A stretch of DNA of 64,000 nucleotides from contig NC_030683.2 in the NCBI RefSeq assembly GCF_000004195.4, forward strand, positions 74,929,764 through 74,993,763. Reading direction: 5' to 3'. A program made the translations under genes and the position numbers. The stretch comes from Xenopus tropicalis (Eukaryota > Chordata > Amphibia > Anura > Pipidae). The notes beneath the pieces were generated by a model. The model was not told the origin of the DNA. It saw only the letters and a program-made list of their open reading frames with translations, and ran no database searches. Numbering within the stretch: the first letter of the stretch is position 1; each line of letters begins with the position of its first letter. This document shows positions 58,901-64,000 of this stretch, piece after piece.

Positions 58901-61682
58901 AAATGTTGTTCAGCATTCAGTGAACCTTATCCTACAGAAGATATTAAACAGCCAAAAAATGTAAAATCACATTTATTTATACATATATGGCAAAATTATA
59001 AATCATATATAGAAAAATTCAGTCTGGTGGGAGAACATTAGGCATCAAACAAAAAGGAGATCACTTATACAACACTTATACTTATATAACACTTATACAA
59101 CATAAATAGTGATGAGCGAATCTGTCCCTGTCGAAAAATAAGCAAAACGCATTTGTCACGTGATTTTTTTGTCACCCGCGTCTTTTTTGTCACCTGTGCC
59201 TATTTTTTGTCGCCCATGTCTGTTTTTTTGTAAAAAAAAATGTCTGCCCGACTAATTTTTCTTCAGCTGATTTTCACGCAAGTTTCGCAAAACAATTTGC
59301 CAATGGCGAAATGCAGAAATTTGCTGCGAATCCATGCCTGGGCGAAAAAATTCGCTCATCGCTAACCATAAACCCTTTAGATTGGGTAAGTTTCTAAATA
59401 GGGAACATTCATATTATGTTACTCTTAAATATAGTATTCCTGGGAATTAACACATAATTAAAGAAATGGGTAACTAATGCAAATCGAATCCCTATTCATT
59501 CTGGCTCTTTAAAAGCAAATCTAAATCTTTCTTTATCGAACTCAGAATATTATTGTGTTTAACCTCTTCCTGAAACTACTCATTCTTAAAGTTTTAAGAA
59601 TTGCTTAAAGGTGGGTTGTCAAGGTTCCCACACCCACAGTCCTTTTAAATAACATGAATTTTCTTTCAAGCTGAAGGATGGTCATTTTTCTAGCAGTTTC
59701 TCTTTTTTGGTGAATTCAAGTGCACTTTATATTGTAAAACACAACAGGAGGTGCATACTGAGCAAACTCGCTACTGCTCTTTTCAAGAGTGCCAGACAGA
59801 CTTATTATTCAACAATAGTTCTGATCTAGTTGTGATTTACTATTGTAGTTTTGCTTGATTTGTTTGATTGATAGATCTTTCTATTCTACATGGTCTCTCT
59901 AGAGTTTTCCTGGTAATATATAGAGATAACTACCAAAATTAATGAATATGTTTTGTAACTGAGAGTTGCCATACGTGTGGAATTACTAATGAAGCAATTA
60001 ACAAATAATGGTGAAAAGGTGTGTATAAAATGTTGGTCAGGCCTGTTAGCTCTATTTTGGCTACCAGGACTATAGGAGGAATGATTGTTTTTTGAAGAGT
60101 TTTCTGCAGTATCTATACTTTCAAAGATTGTTCAACTTGCTATCATTTTACAAGGATTTAGGGGATATGTCCATGGGTAACAGCCAAATGCCATGCACTG
60201 GAACAATAAACAGTACAAAAGAAGGGCGACTTTGCAATATTTGGACTTATTATTATATTATGAGGTTCCCCAATAAACACCCCATTGTGGTGGTTGCTTT
60301 ATGACAGTTACCAGTTGCTGTTATACTGTAACACTGGGTTAATTAAAATAACTTTAGCCTATATCACTTTGATACATATGGAGAGAATCTATTAGCTGAA
60401 TAACAGGCCTGATCAATGAATGAATTGATAAGTGAAACATAATAATATAAGGATTGAACACTTGACTCTTGTCTGCATGACTTACTTTCCCTTTTCATCA
60501 AAGAATTTGATTCTATTGTATTGATCCGTGCACTCATAAATGCCAATATGAAATTATTCACATGCACCTTCAGCAAGTAAATATATTAAGCAGTCTCCAC
60601 TTAATATTTTTTTTATTAGATCCTTTGGATACTGGTCAGATAGAAAAGGAGAGACAAATCTATAGAGAATTAATGGGTGTTCGTGTTCATTTAGACAACA
60701 TCACAGCACTTCCAAGCGCATCAGTCTATGTGCACTGGCAGGTAAGATTCTCGTATTCAAAGAAAGAGAATTCTTTGCATCTCATTGTAACATTAAAGTC
60801 TATGGGGCAGATTTATGAAAATGTGAGTTTAGAGTTTAGTTTATCAAACATTGGGGGTCATTTATAAAGTTCGCACAGCAGATGTTTTTTCACAAATGTT
60901 TGTTTGTGCATGTTTCCCCTAGATGCTTACATTTTGCACTGCTGTGCCAGTCTTTTCTTTTTTTGCAAATTGCAGTGAAATGCGAAATGCGCCCAAAAAT
61001 TTGCAAATGAGATTGCGATTTGCATGAGAATGCCCTCTGTGCGTATTTAATATGAACAAATAAAGTGCAGATTTTCTCTTTGCGAATATAAATTCACAAT
61101 TAGCAAAATCAGTTAAGCGATTTTATGCCAATAAAGTTGTGGCGTAACTCCGAGTTACGCCACACCAGTCTTGTCTTGATATATAAATTTAAACACAGGC
61201 AGGGCAAACATGTTCACTGTGTGAATAAGTATGTGCTGCACAAATTTTATAAATGACCCCCCAGTGAGTTTTAACTTTTACCCATTGATAAATAGGCTTC
61301 AAGAAATTCCATAGGAATGAATAGAACTTGAGTGAGTTTTTATGTATTTTAATAAAGCTGCTCCTATATATCATTAAACAATAAGGTAAGGTGTCTATTT
61401 ACCTATCTATCATCTATTTGTGGACCTAATGTCTCATATTTATTTGACTATTTTAGGTCCTAACGGAATCCCCCTTTACTGAAGGATATAGTGTATTTTA
61501 CCGCACACTTTCTTCTACTGAATCTGAGTGGACAGAGTGGACAAAGTCTAGGATCAATGAGTACAGCACTGTTATTCCATCTCTATGGAGGGGACAGAAA
61601 TATGAGTTTAAGATCCGACCTTTTGCTGGGAAAAATTATGGACCTGACAGCAATATTAAACATCTCAGAATACCTGAGGAAG
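36853..61682 (+). CDS. robo4: Roundabout-family receptor, ROBO4-like (5' part of gene, 8 exons, 3' end beyond window)
   Basis: Spliced model: 36853-36916, 40408-40734, 52549-52706, 57043-57163, 58225-58363, 58538-58665, 60620-60741, 61457-61682. Every junction has AG/GT and the phases agree, giving 428 codons plus one base without a stop. The protein has a signal peptide, Ig1 (Cys53/Cys111), Ig2 (Cys155/Cys204), Ig3 (Cys247/Cys294) and an FN3 domain (about 330-429). Known family role: single-pass receptors for Slit in axon guidance; mammalian ROBO4 is endothelial, stabilises vessels and interacts with UNC5B. I chose ROBO4 over ROBO1-3 because Ig3 runs straight into FN3 with no Ig4, Ig5 or first ROBO1-type FN3, and because the FN3 end carries YEFKIRP and GPDSN, which closely resemble human ROBO4. 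Ig1 and Ig3 look more like ROBO1-3. Family assignment is near certain; the paralogue call is strong but inferred from remembered sequences. The second FN3, membrane span and tail are not present here. Confidence 0.85.
36917..37806 (+). other. robo4-like intron 1, proximal part
   Basis: Begins GTGAGT. No repeat or exon recognised. Confidence 0.45.
37807..38111. mobile_element. hAT-type MITE in intron 1
   Basis: Ends CAATGATCTCCAACC and GGTTGGGGACCCCTG are near-complements typical of hAT elements. Flanks GGGTAATG (37799-37806) and CGGTAATG (38112-38119) match at 7 of 8 positions. Confidence 0.85.
38120..39892. other. Intron 1 sequence, mostly unassigned
   Basis: A short AATAGTAATATAGT-type tandem lies at 38644-38677; 39200-39450 has inverted CCAATTGG/TTGGCC motifs that may be an old MITE. 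No exon recognised. Confidence 0.35.
39893..40200 (+). mobile_element. CR1 reverse transcriptase fragment with hAT-type MITE piece
   Basis: 39898-39985 matches the CR1 at 7800-7880 nearly base for base (GGCAGTGGATGTGATTTACT, TTTTGCTAAAGCATTTGATAC); 40125-40185 matches its FADD region (TATTGCTGATGCTACTAAATTGTG, shortened). About 40015-40115 between them is TAGTGATGAGC-family MITE sequence (GTGAATCAATGACTGCCG, TGTGCTCATCCCTA). Ends about 200 bp before the Ig1 exon. Confidence 0.8.
40408..40734 (+). CDS. robo4: robo4-like exon 2: immunoglobulin domain 1
   Basis: Encodes residues 22-131 of the model, all of Ig1. The acceptor is TTTTATAG|GC and the donor CTG|GTAAGT; both ends are phase 1, the usual phase for a complete Ig-domain exon. 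The domain opens with EDFPPRIIEHPSDL, a ROBO hallmark, and has the disulphide pair Cys53 (TLYC) and Cys111 (YTCVARN), the core Trp65 (IEWYRNG) and a DEGIYTC F-strand. Asn124 (NAS) is a glycosylation sequon also present in other ROBOs. In ROBO1-3, Ig1 with Ig2 binds Slit; this exon is far closer to those paralogues than mammalian ROBO4 Ig1 is. Confidence 0.95.
40735..41855. other. robo4-like intron 2, proximal part
   Basis: Begins GTAAGT. Apart from the dinucleotide run at 40943-40993, nothing is recognised. Confidence 0.4.
40943..40993. repeat. Compound (TA)n(GA)n microsatellite
   Basis: About 11 TA units run directly into about 14 GA units. Confidence 0.93.
41859..42387. mobile_element. GGGGCACATTTACTAA palindromic MITE with CTA duplication
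   Basis: Ends GGGGCACATTTACTAA and TTAGTAAATCAGCCCC, flanked by CTA at 41856-41858 and 42388-42390. The arms are full of TTTTTCG/CGAAAAA motifs. A 38-39-bp unit (GGCGCAACTTTTCGCGCAAG and onward) is duplicated in tandem at 42091-42167. Open frames on both strands are palindrome artefacts. Confidence 0.88.
42391..43189. other. Intron 2 sequence with a LINE-like tail
   Basis: 42600-42650 (GGCGATTTATAAATAAATG followed by (AAT)n) looks like an L2-type 3' end. The rest is unassigned. Confidence 0.4.
43195..43788. mobile_element. Solo LTR of a retrotransposon, 594 bp
   Basis: Starts TGTTACAG and ends CTCCTTACA (TG...CA), flanked by the exact 5-bp duplication ATAAC at 43190-43194 and 43789-43793. 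GC-rich against AT-rich surroundings. Motifs: TTTGGCGCCAAA (43579-43590, E2F-type), TGACGTCA twice (43592-43599, 43610-43617, CRE) and GCGCATGCGC (43649-43658, NRF1-type). There is no internal retroelement sequence, so recombination between two LTRs is implied. Superfamily not determinable; Gypsy-type is plausible. Confidence 0.88.
43939..44422. mobile_element. GGGGCACATTTATCAAAG palindromic MITE with AGT duplication
   Basis: Ends GGGGCACATTTATCAAAG and CTTTAATAAATGTGCCCC, flanked by AGT at 43936-43938 and 44423-44425. Confidence 0.85.
44426..45018. other. Intron 2 sequence, unassigned
   Basis: A short GCTGCTGTTGCTGCT tract near 44490; no exon or repeat boundary recognised. Confidence 0.3.
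45027..45534. mobile_element. hAT-type MITE containing a minisatellite
   Basis: Ends TAGTGATGGCCG and CGCTCATCACTA, flanked by GTTATGAA at 45019-45026 and 45535-45542 (exact). The interior is mostly the array listed next. Long minus-strand frames rich in Leu, Phe and Ser are translations of that array and are not genes. Confidence 0.92.
45156..45477. repeat. CpG-rich minisatellite of 19/21-bp units, 16 copies
   Basis: Units of the form CAAAAGAATAGCCGCGGGCGA (21) or its 19-bp version. Units 2-5 and 6-9 form an 80-bp higher-order repeat (19+21+21+19). Most units keep two or more CpGs. Confidence 0.93.
45543..46613. other. Intron 2 sequence, unassigned
   Basis: No exon or repeat boundary recognised. 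Confidence 0.3.
46622..46879. mobile_element. hAT-type MITE with 8-bp target duplication
   Basis: Ends TAGTGATAAGCGA and TTGCTCATCATTA, flanked by TTAATTAA at 46614-46621 and 46880-46887 (exact). Contains GGCAGGCATGGATTCGCAG. Confidence 0.9.
46927..47287. mobile_element. hAT-type MITE with 8-bp target duplication
   Basis: Ends TATTGATAAGTAAA and TTTTGCTCATCACTA, flanked by TGCATGAA at 46919-46926 and 47288-47295 (exact). Only about 50 bp from the previous copy and in the opposite orientation. Confidence 0.9.
47296..50063. other. Intron 2 sequence, mostly unassigned
   Basis: 47940-48330 shares short blocks (GTCTGCCTGGCATCATTTCTGG) with 57455-57890, so both are probably one dispersed repeat. 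49085-49200 ends in AAAGGTGAACTTCCCCTTT, a typical frog repeat end. No exon. Confidence 0.35.
50072..50266. mobile_element. hAT-type MITE with 8-bp target duplication
   Basis: Ends TAGTGATAAGCA and CGCTCATCACTA, flanked by ATCACTAG at 50064-50071 and 50267-50274 (exact). Confidence 0.9.
50500..50635 (+). mobile_element. LINE 3' tail with microsatellite
   Basis: TACAGCGCTGCGTACCCGTG, GGCGCTTTATAAATAAAG, then a TACA-rich run: the tail form seen in L2/CR1-type elements. Confidence 0.55.
50640..52198. other. Intron 2 sequence, unassigned
   Basis: Contains a run of about 14 G at 51171-51184. No exon recognised. Confidence 0.3.
52207..52411. mobile_element. hAT-type MITE with 8-bp target duplication, just before exon 3
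   Basis: Ends TAGTGATGAGCA and AGCTCATCACTA, flanked by TCGCTAAT at 52199-52206 and 52412-52419 (exact). It ends 137 bp before the exon 3 acceptor. Confidence 0.92.
52549..52706 (+). CDS. robo4: robo4-like exon 3: first half of immunoglobulin domain 2
   Basis: Encodes residues 131-183. Acceptor TCTCATTGTAG|CT, donor ACG|GTAATT, entering in phase 1 and leaving in phase 0. It starts ALRDDFRLNPSD, a strong ROBO signature, and carries Cys155 in LEIECLPPKGHPEP and Trp168 in VTWKKDG. Two sequons (Asn165-Val-Thr and Asn178-Asn-Ser) are visible. GHPEP plus the Trp-x-Lys-Asp-Gly core is shared with human ROBO1-4. The exon sits in the middle of repeat-rich sequence; a hAT-type MITE ends 137 bp upstream. 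Confidence 0.94.
52707..54637. other. robo4-like intron 3, first part
   Basis: A GTGTATATAT-type microsatellite lies at 52853-52890. Two diverged copies of a TATATGTATATACTTTA-containing block lie at 54080-54140 and 54225-54285. No exon recognised. Confidence 0.35.
54641..54891. mobile_element. Harbinger-like palindromic MITE with TTA duplication
   Basis: Ends GGGCTCTGGCACACGGGGAG and TCCCTGTGTGCCAGAGCCC, flanked by TTA (54638-54640 and 54892-54894). Inner arms include GATTAGTCGCCCGCGGC and GCGGGCGACTAATC. Confidence 0.9.
54895..55303. mobile_element. Second Harbinger-like MITE sharing the TTA site
   Basis: Ends GACTGATGCCACACGTGGCG and GCCACATGTGGCATCAGCC, flanked by TTA (54892-54894, shared with the previous element, and 55304-55306). 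Inner arms: TTTTTACGCTGCATATTTTC and GAAAATATGCAGCGTAAAAA. Confidence 0.9.
55307..55679. other. Intron 3 sequence, unassigned
   Basis: Nothing recognised. Confidence 0.3.
55680..55877. mobile_element. ACAGGTATGG-family element, right half only
   Basis: GGAGGCAAAACAATCCTATT, TTACGGAAAGATCCCTTATC and ATAGATCCTATACCTCTAC are present; the left half is missing. Confidence 0.85.
55878..56754. other. Intron 3 sequence, unassigned
   Basis: No exon or repeat recognised. Confidence 0.3.
56755..56942. mobile_element. hAT-type MITE, left end decayed
   Basis: Right end GAATCCATGCCTGGCAAATT then CACCCATCACTA; inner CCAATGGCGAAACGCAGC. No clear duplication. Ends 100 bp before the exon 4 acceptor. Confidence 0.7.
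57043..57163 (+). CDS. robo4: robo4-like exon 4: second half of immunoglobulin domain 2
   Basis: Encodes residues 184-224 and completes Ig2. Acceptor CGTTTTCAG|AT, donor CTGG|GTAAGA; enters phase 0, leaves phase 1. It contains GKLFIGKALKTDSGLYSC with Cys204, then NQVGERESRAAKIVVL. The ESRAA segment matches my recollection of human ROBO4 (HRESRAARV) better than ROBO1 (ERESEVAEL), supporting the paralogue call. Splitting Ig2 over two exons with a phase 0 intron agrees with the alignment: the sequence runs RYT then ISAGKL without gap. Confidence 0.94.
57164..58224. other. robo4-like intron 4
   Basis: 57455-57890 resembles the dispersed repeat at 47940-48330. No extra exon recognised. Confidence 0.4.
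58225..58363 (+). CDS. robo4: robo4-like exon 5: first half of immunoglobulin domain 3
   Basis: Encodes residues 224-270. Acceptor TTTTATTCTCAG|AG, donor GGGAG|GTATGT; enters phase 1, leaves phase 2. It carries Cys247 (VQFGCGAQGDPKP) and Trp259 (FHWSKENGDLP). The string EKPMFxxxPSDV then GDPKPxxHW aligns with Ig3 of ROBO1-3 (ROBO1: ERPSFVKRPSNL and GDPVPTVRW, from memory), not with Ig4 or Ig5. Mammalian ROBO4 has no Ig3, so this exon is a notable difference. The downstream intron is only 174 bp. Confidence 0.93.
58538..58665 (+). CDS. robo4: robo4-like exon 6: second half of immunoglobulin domain 3
   Basis: Encodes residues 270-313. Acceptor TTTAAACAG|GT, donor CAAG|GTAAGA; enters phase 2, leaves phase 1. 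It contains RYEITNENTLRIRSV, then YDSGKYICTAGN with Cys294, and ends AKALLTVQ, the same position at which ROBO1 Ig3 ends (ATLTVQ). The arginine spanning the 5' junction restores GRYEI, the sequence expected from ROBO1-3. The next exon begins an FN3 linker, so Ig4, Ig5 and the first ROBO1-type FN3 are absent here. Confidence 0.93.
58666..60619. other. robo4-like intron 6, where Ig4, Ig5 and FN3-1 would lie in ROBO1-3
   Basis: 1954 bp. I looked for Ig (Cys...Trp...YxC) and FN3 signatures bounded by splice sites and found none. It carries the MITE at 59107-59364. Confidence 0.6.
59107..59364. mobile_element. hAT-type MITE with 8-bp target duplication
   Basis: Ends TAGTGATGAGCGAATC and TTCGCTCATCGCTA, flanked by AACATAAA (59099-59106) and ACCATAAA (59365-59372), 7 of 8. 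Best-preserved terminal sequences in the window. Confidence 0.92.
60620..60741 (+). CDS. robo4: robo4-like exon 7: linker and first strands of FN3 domain
   Basis: Encodes residues 313-353. The acceptor has a strong pyrimidine tract (ATTTTTTTTATTAG|AT); the donor is CAG|GTAAGA; enters phase 1, leaves phase 0. The peptide runs ERQIYRELMGVRVHLDNITA then VYVHWQ. It aligns with the start of the second FN3 of ROBO1 (VQRELGNAVLHLHNPT, then EVHW, from memory) and the first FN3 of human ROBO4 (LLAVRIQLENVT). Asn339-Ile-Thr is a sequon. The DPLDTGQIEKE stretch forms the Ig3-FN3 linker. Confidence 0.92.
60804..61364. mobile_element. Outer MITE of the GGGGCAGATTTAT family in intron 7
   Basis: Ends GGGGCAGATTTATGAAAATG and TTTTAATAAAGCTGCTCC, flanked by TAT on both sides. 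Interrupted by the element at 60853-61261. Confidence 0.7.
60853..61261. mobile_element. Nested GGGGGTCATTTATAAA MITE
   Basis: Ends GGGGGTCATTTATAAAG and TTTTATAAATGACCCCCC are complementary. It sits inside the previous element. Confidence 0.78.
61457..61682 (+). CDS. robo4: robo4-like exon 8: rest of FN3 domain; last exon in window
   Basis: Encodes residues 354-428 plus one base. Acceptor GACTATTTTAG|GT, donor GAAG|GTAAAA; enters phase 0, leaves phase 1. It contains EGYSVFYRTL, a Trp-rich segment (SEWTEW), YSTVIPSLWRGQKYEFKIRP, then GPDSNIKHLRIPEE. GPDSN and LRIPEE closely match human ROBO4 (GPDSNVLLLRLPEK from memory). The donor has A instead of G at +5, and a repeat element begins about 15 bp after it. 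I did not find the next FN3 exon between 61683 and 64000. Confidence 0.93.
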
Positions 61683-61698
61683 GTAAAAGTCTGTGTGA

Positions 61699-62268
61699 AA
61701 GGACATGTAAAGCCTACATTTGTCTACAATGTATATCAGTTGGGCACGTCTTGGCCACCCAAATGGCATCATTTGTACTGCATATATATCCCCTCTGTTT
61801 GCCAGCACCATCACATTTTCCTAAAGCAAATAGCAGCTTTCACCCGGCGGCCATTTTTCCTCAAATACATTTAAATCTGCAAACAGCATACACTAACTGT
61901 CTGATAAAAGTTCTGCTTTGTTTGAGCTGAGCTCAGGAGAGAAAATTAGGAGAAAAAAAATTGAAGCAGACAGCAAGAGCTGAGTTTTTATGGGAACCAG
62001 CAATGCTATCTCTTTACTGGCTGCTAGACTGGAGGGCGTCTTTAGTAATCTGAGCTTATAACAACTGAGCATGCCCACAAGCCAGAAGTCAAAGCAAATT
62101 CCTGAGGGAGGGGGCCAAGTGGGTTACAGGAGGAGAAGGAAATCTAAGTGATTAAGGGGATGTTGCAGCCTTACTATTAACCTCTGGACAACCAGTGTGG
62201 CAGGTATTGAAAGATTTCAAAGAGGCTGTTCACTGATTAATTTTTTGTGTGTGGGGTTTACATGTCCT
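61699..62268 (+). mobile_element. AGGACATGTAAA-family repeat, copy 3, next to exon 8
   Basis: Starts AGGACATGTAAAGCC and ends GGTTTACATGTCCT, with TTAA on the right (62269-62272) and TGAA on the left, one change from TTAA. Starts 17 bp from the exon 8 boundary. The plus-strand frame running from exon 8 into it is not coding beyond the donor. Confidence 0.88.
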
Positions 62269-62289
62269 TTAAATATAAAATATTGGCAG

Positions 62290-62692
62290 TAAGTAACACA
62301 AGTAAATGTGAAATTCTGCATTTTGCAATGGCATGCAAAAATTTGGTGCACAAAAATGGTTGTTGAGTGAAGAATAATTTTCTGTTGCGTCAAAAAAGTC
62401 AGGTGTGTCCAAAAAGTCGTATGGTACTGACATTTAGTGAATTTTTCGCTGTTTTTTTGCAATTTCACAAATTTTTCGGCAAAGCAAAATGGTACAGATT
62501 TGCTCATAGTTAGTCTAGTTGTCTATTTTTCCGCAACCACGCCCAATTTTTCAGCGCAACAAAGAAATTTCAGTGCAACAAAGAAATTTCAGTGCAACAA
62601 ATTTTTCAGCGCATATTTTCACGGAAGTTTTGCAAAACTATTCGCCAATGGCTGCGAATCCATGCCTGGCGAAAAAATTTCCTCATCACTAC
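62290..62692. mobile_element. Two TAGTGATGAGC-family MITE pieces
   Basis: First piece ends AAAATGGTACAGATTTGCTC near 62500; second ends GCGAATCCATGCCTGGCG and CCTCATCACTA at 62692. Between them a TTTCAGTGCAACAAAGAAA unit is repeated (62555-62600). Confidence 0.7.
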
Positions 62693-62992
62693 TAGCAGTT
62701 AAATTCAACTTCTTAGTAAAAACCCTTTCATTCAGATGGGTCCTTGCTGTATGCTGAAGGTAGCGATCACTCAGTTTACACGAACTAGGTTTACAGTTTT
62801 ACAGGAACTAGGTTCCAGTGGTTCTTTATCTAGCTGATAACAATTATTTATGGAACAAGTATGGTACAGAATTCACACAATTACTTTGTTTCAAGATGTT
62901 ATAATAACTACAAAAAAACTACAATACAAACTGAAGCACTCACTCTAGGGTTGCAGTGTCAGTGGTCAAGACCCTCCAAGGTGAGGTATAAT

Positions 62993-63480
62993 GGGGGACT
63001 CATTTATAAACACTGGGCAATTTTGCACCTGGGCAGTAAACCATTAGGCTGATGACGTACCATGTGTATGGCGTATATTTTCAGCAAGCTGAAAAACACC
63101 TGCTGAAAATATGCGCCATACGCACCATATGTTCCTACGTGTGCCTGCACCCGAATGAATAGAATATGCTCTGGTGCAGGCACATGTAGCTGAAATCTGC
63201 ATAGTCTTGCGTGTTTATACGTATTTCAGCAACATATGTCTGCAGCTGAGCGTACGCCATTCATTCAGGTGCAGGCACAGGTAAGAGCGTATAGTGCATA
63301 TTTTCCGCAAGCGTTTTTCAGCATGCCGAAAATATACGCCATAACACGCCCTTAGCAACTAATCTGTGATTAGATTTTTCCAACCAGCTGCTGGTAGATC
63401 AATAAAAGCAAACCTCTAATTGGTTGCCATGGGTTACTACCCAGGTGCAAATGTGCACAGTGTTTATAAATGACCTCCAC
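62993..63480. mobile_element. Outer palindromic MITE in the last intron
   Basis: Left arm GGGGGACTCATTTATAAACA, GGCAATTTTGCACCTGGGC; right arm TACCCAGGTGCAAATGTGC, GTGTTTATAAATGACCTCC. Interrupted by the element at 63047-63351. Confidence 0.8.
63047..63351. mobile_element. Nested Harbinger-like MITE with TTA duplication
   Basis: TTA at 63044-63046 and 63352-63354. Arms: ATGGCGTATATTTTCAGC and CGAAAATATACGCCAT; inner GTGCCTGCACCCGAATGAAT is shared with the 16997 element. Confidence 0.85.
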
Positions 63481-64000
63481 TGTCAACTTCCATCTACACA
63501 CTTAAGACCTTAAAACAGACCAAAAGTCCTGGACTTCTGCACTCCTTGCTAGAGATGTTTCTGCTCTGCTAACTACACTGACTATCTTTTCCTCCTTGAG
63601 TGATTAAATGTAGGATCTAGCCTGCAACTAATTAGTTCTCGAATACAGTTTTTTGGGGTTTTTTTTTGCAGATGTCTTATCTCTTTTCCCTGTGTCCCTT
63701 CCCTACCCCAGTGCTCCTGGCACCATCTATGAGGGAAGCCTAAGGGGACTAACATGGCAACCTCTCTATCTTATAAACCGTTAGGGGGTCTCCAGGGGAG
63801 ATTCATAATCTACAAATAGGGAGTTACCTACACTGTAATGTAGAGACCTGCGGCTATTTGTGCATACCCAAATGCAGCCTTTGTTTGTGAAAATGCCCTC
63901 ACCTCTTCATTAATAAGCCACTTATTTCCCATCATTTTTACACACTTTTTCTCTCTTAAATAATTTTTCTAAAGCTTAATAAAATGCTTAAAATGCTCAG
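63481..64000. other. Unassigned intron sequence at right edge
   Basis: TTTTTTTTGCAG at 63661-63672 is a good acceptor by sequence, but what follows has no FN3 resemblance, so I do not call an exon. Confidence 0.4.

Noticed and set aside
61491..61874. 127-codon plus-strand frame overlapping exon 8
   Set aside because: It is in a different frame from the FN3 peptide and runs into the transposon; the FN3 frame with splice sites explains the sequence.
63661..63760. Possible next FN3 exon after TTTTTTTTGCAG
   Set aside because: The following peptide has no FN3 core residues and no resemblance to ROBO sequences.

Overview
The window looks like nuclear DNA from a clawed frog (Xenopus). It is AT-rich and intron-dominated, with long gene-poor stretches. 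It is crowded with amphibian-type repeats: palindromic MITEs ending in TAGTGATGAGC or GGGGCACATTTA, TTAA-flanked hairpins, CR1 and L2 LINE remnants, and a solo LTR. I cannot settle the species (X. tropicalis or X. laevis) from sequence alone.

Only one protein-coding gene is supported: a Roundabout-family receptor on the + strand, best matched to ROBO4. Seven exons between 40408 and 61682 encode Ig1, Ig2 (two exons), Ig3 (two exons) and the first FN3 domain (two exons). All seven have consensus splice sites and compatible phases. A short first exon at 36853-36916 supplies a signal peptide and splices in phase to Ig1. An alternative first exon at 20379-20556 is also in phase but weaker. The spliced model is 428 complete codons, in frame throughout, and runs off the right edge: the second FN3, transmembrane and cytoplasmic parts are not in this window. 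The architecture (Ig1-Ig2-Ig3 then directly FN3) lies between ROBO1-3 (five Ig, three FN3) and mammalian ROBO4 (two Ig, two FN3).

Layout. 1-36 kb: intergenic or far-upstream sequence with no convincing exon. It holds a decayed CR1 LINE (6.57-8.91 kb), two minus-strand L2-type LINE pieces (28.2-30.5 kb, one of them inserted into an older MITE with an 8-bp target duplication), a 34-bp minisatellite (31.6 kb) and a block of nested TTAA-type hairpin MITEs (33.7-35.0 kb). 36.5-36.9 kb: unique sequence with the proposed promoter and exon 1. 36.9-61.7 kb: ROBO4-like gene with introns of 174 bp to 11.8 kb. The largest intron carries a GGGGCACATTTA-type MITE, a 594-bp solo LTR with a cluster of E2F, CRE and NRF1-type motifs, and several hAT-type MITEs, one expanded into a CpG-rich minisatellite. 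61.7-64 kb: intron with three MITE layers.

I found no RNA gene, operon, CRISPR array or novel multi-gene system. The most useful observations are the receptor architecture, the choice of first exon, and target-site duplications that allow several MITE families to be assigned and insertions to be ordered in time.
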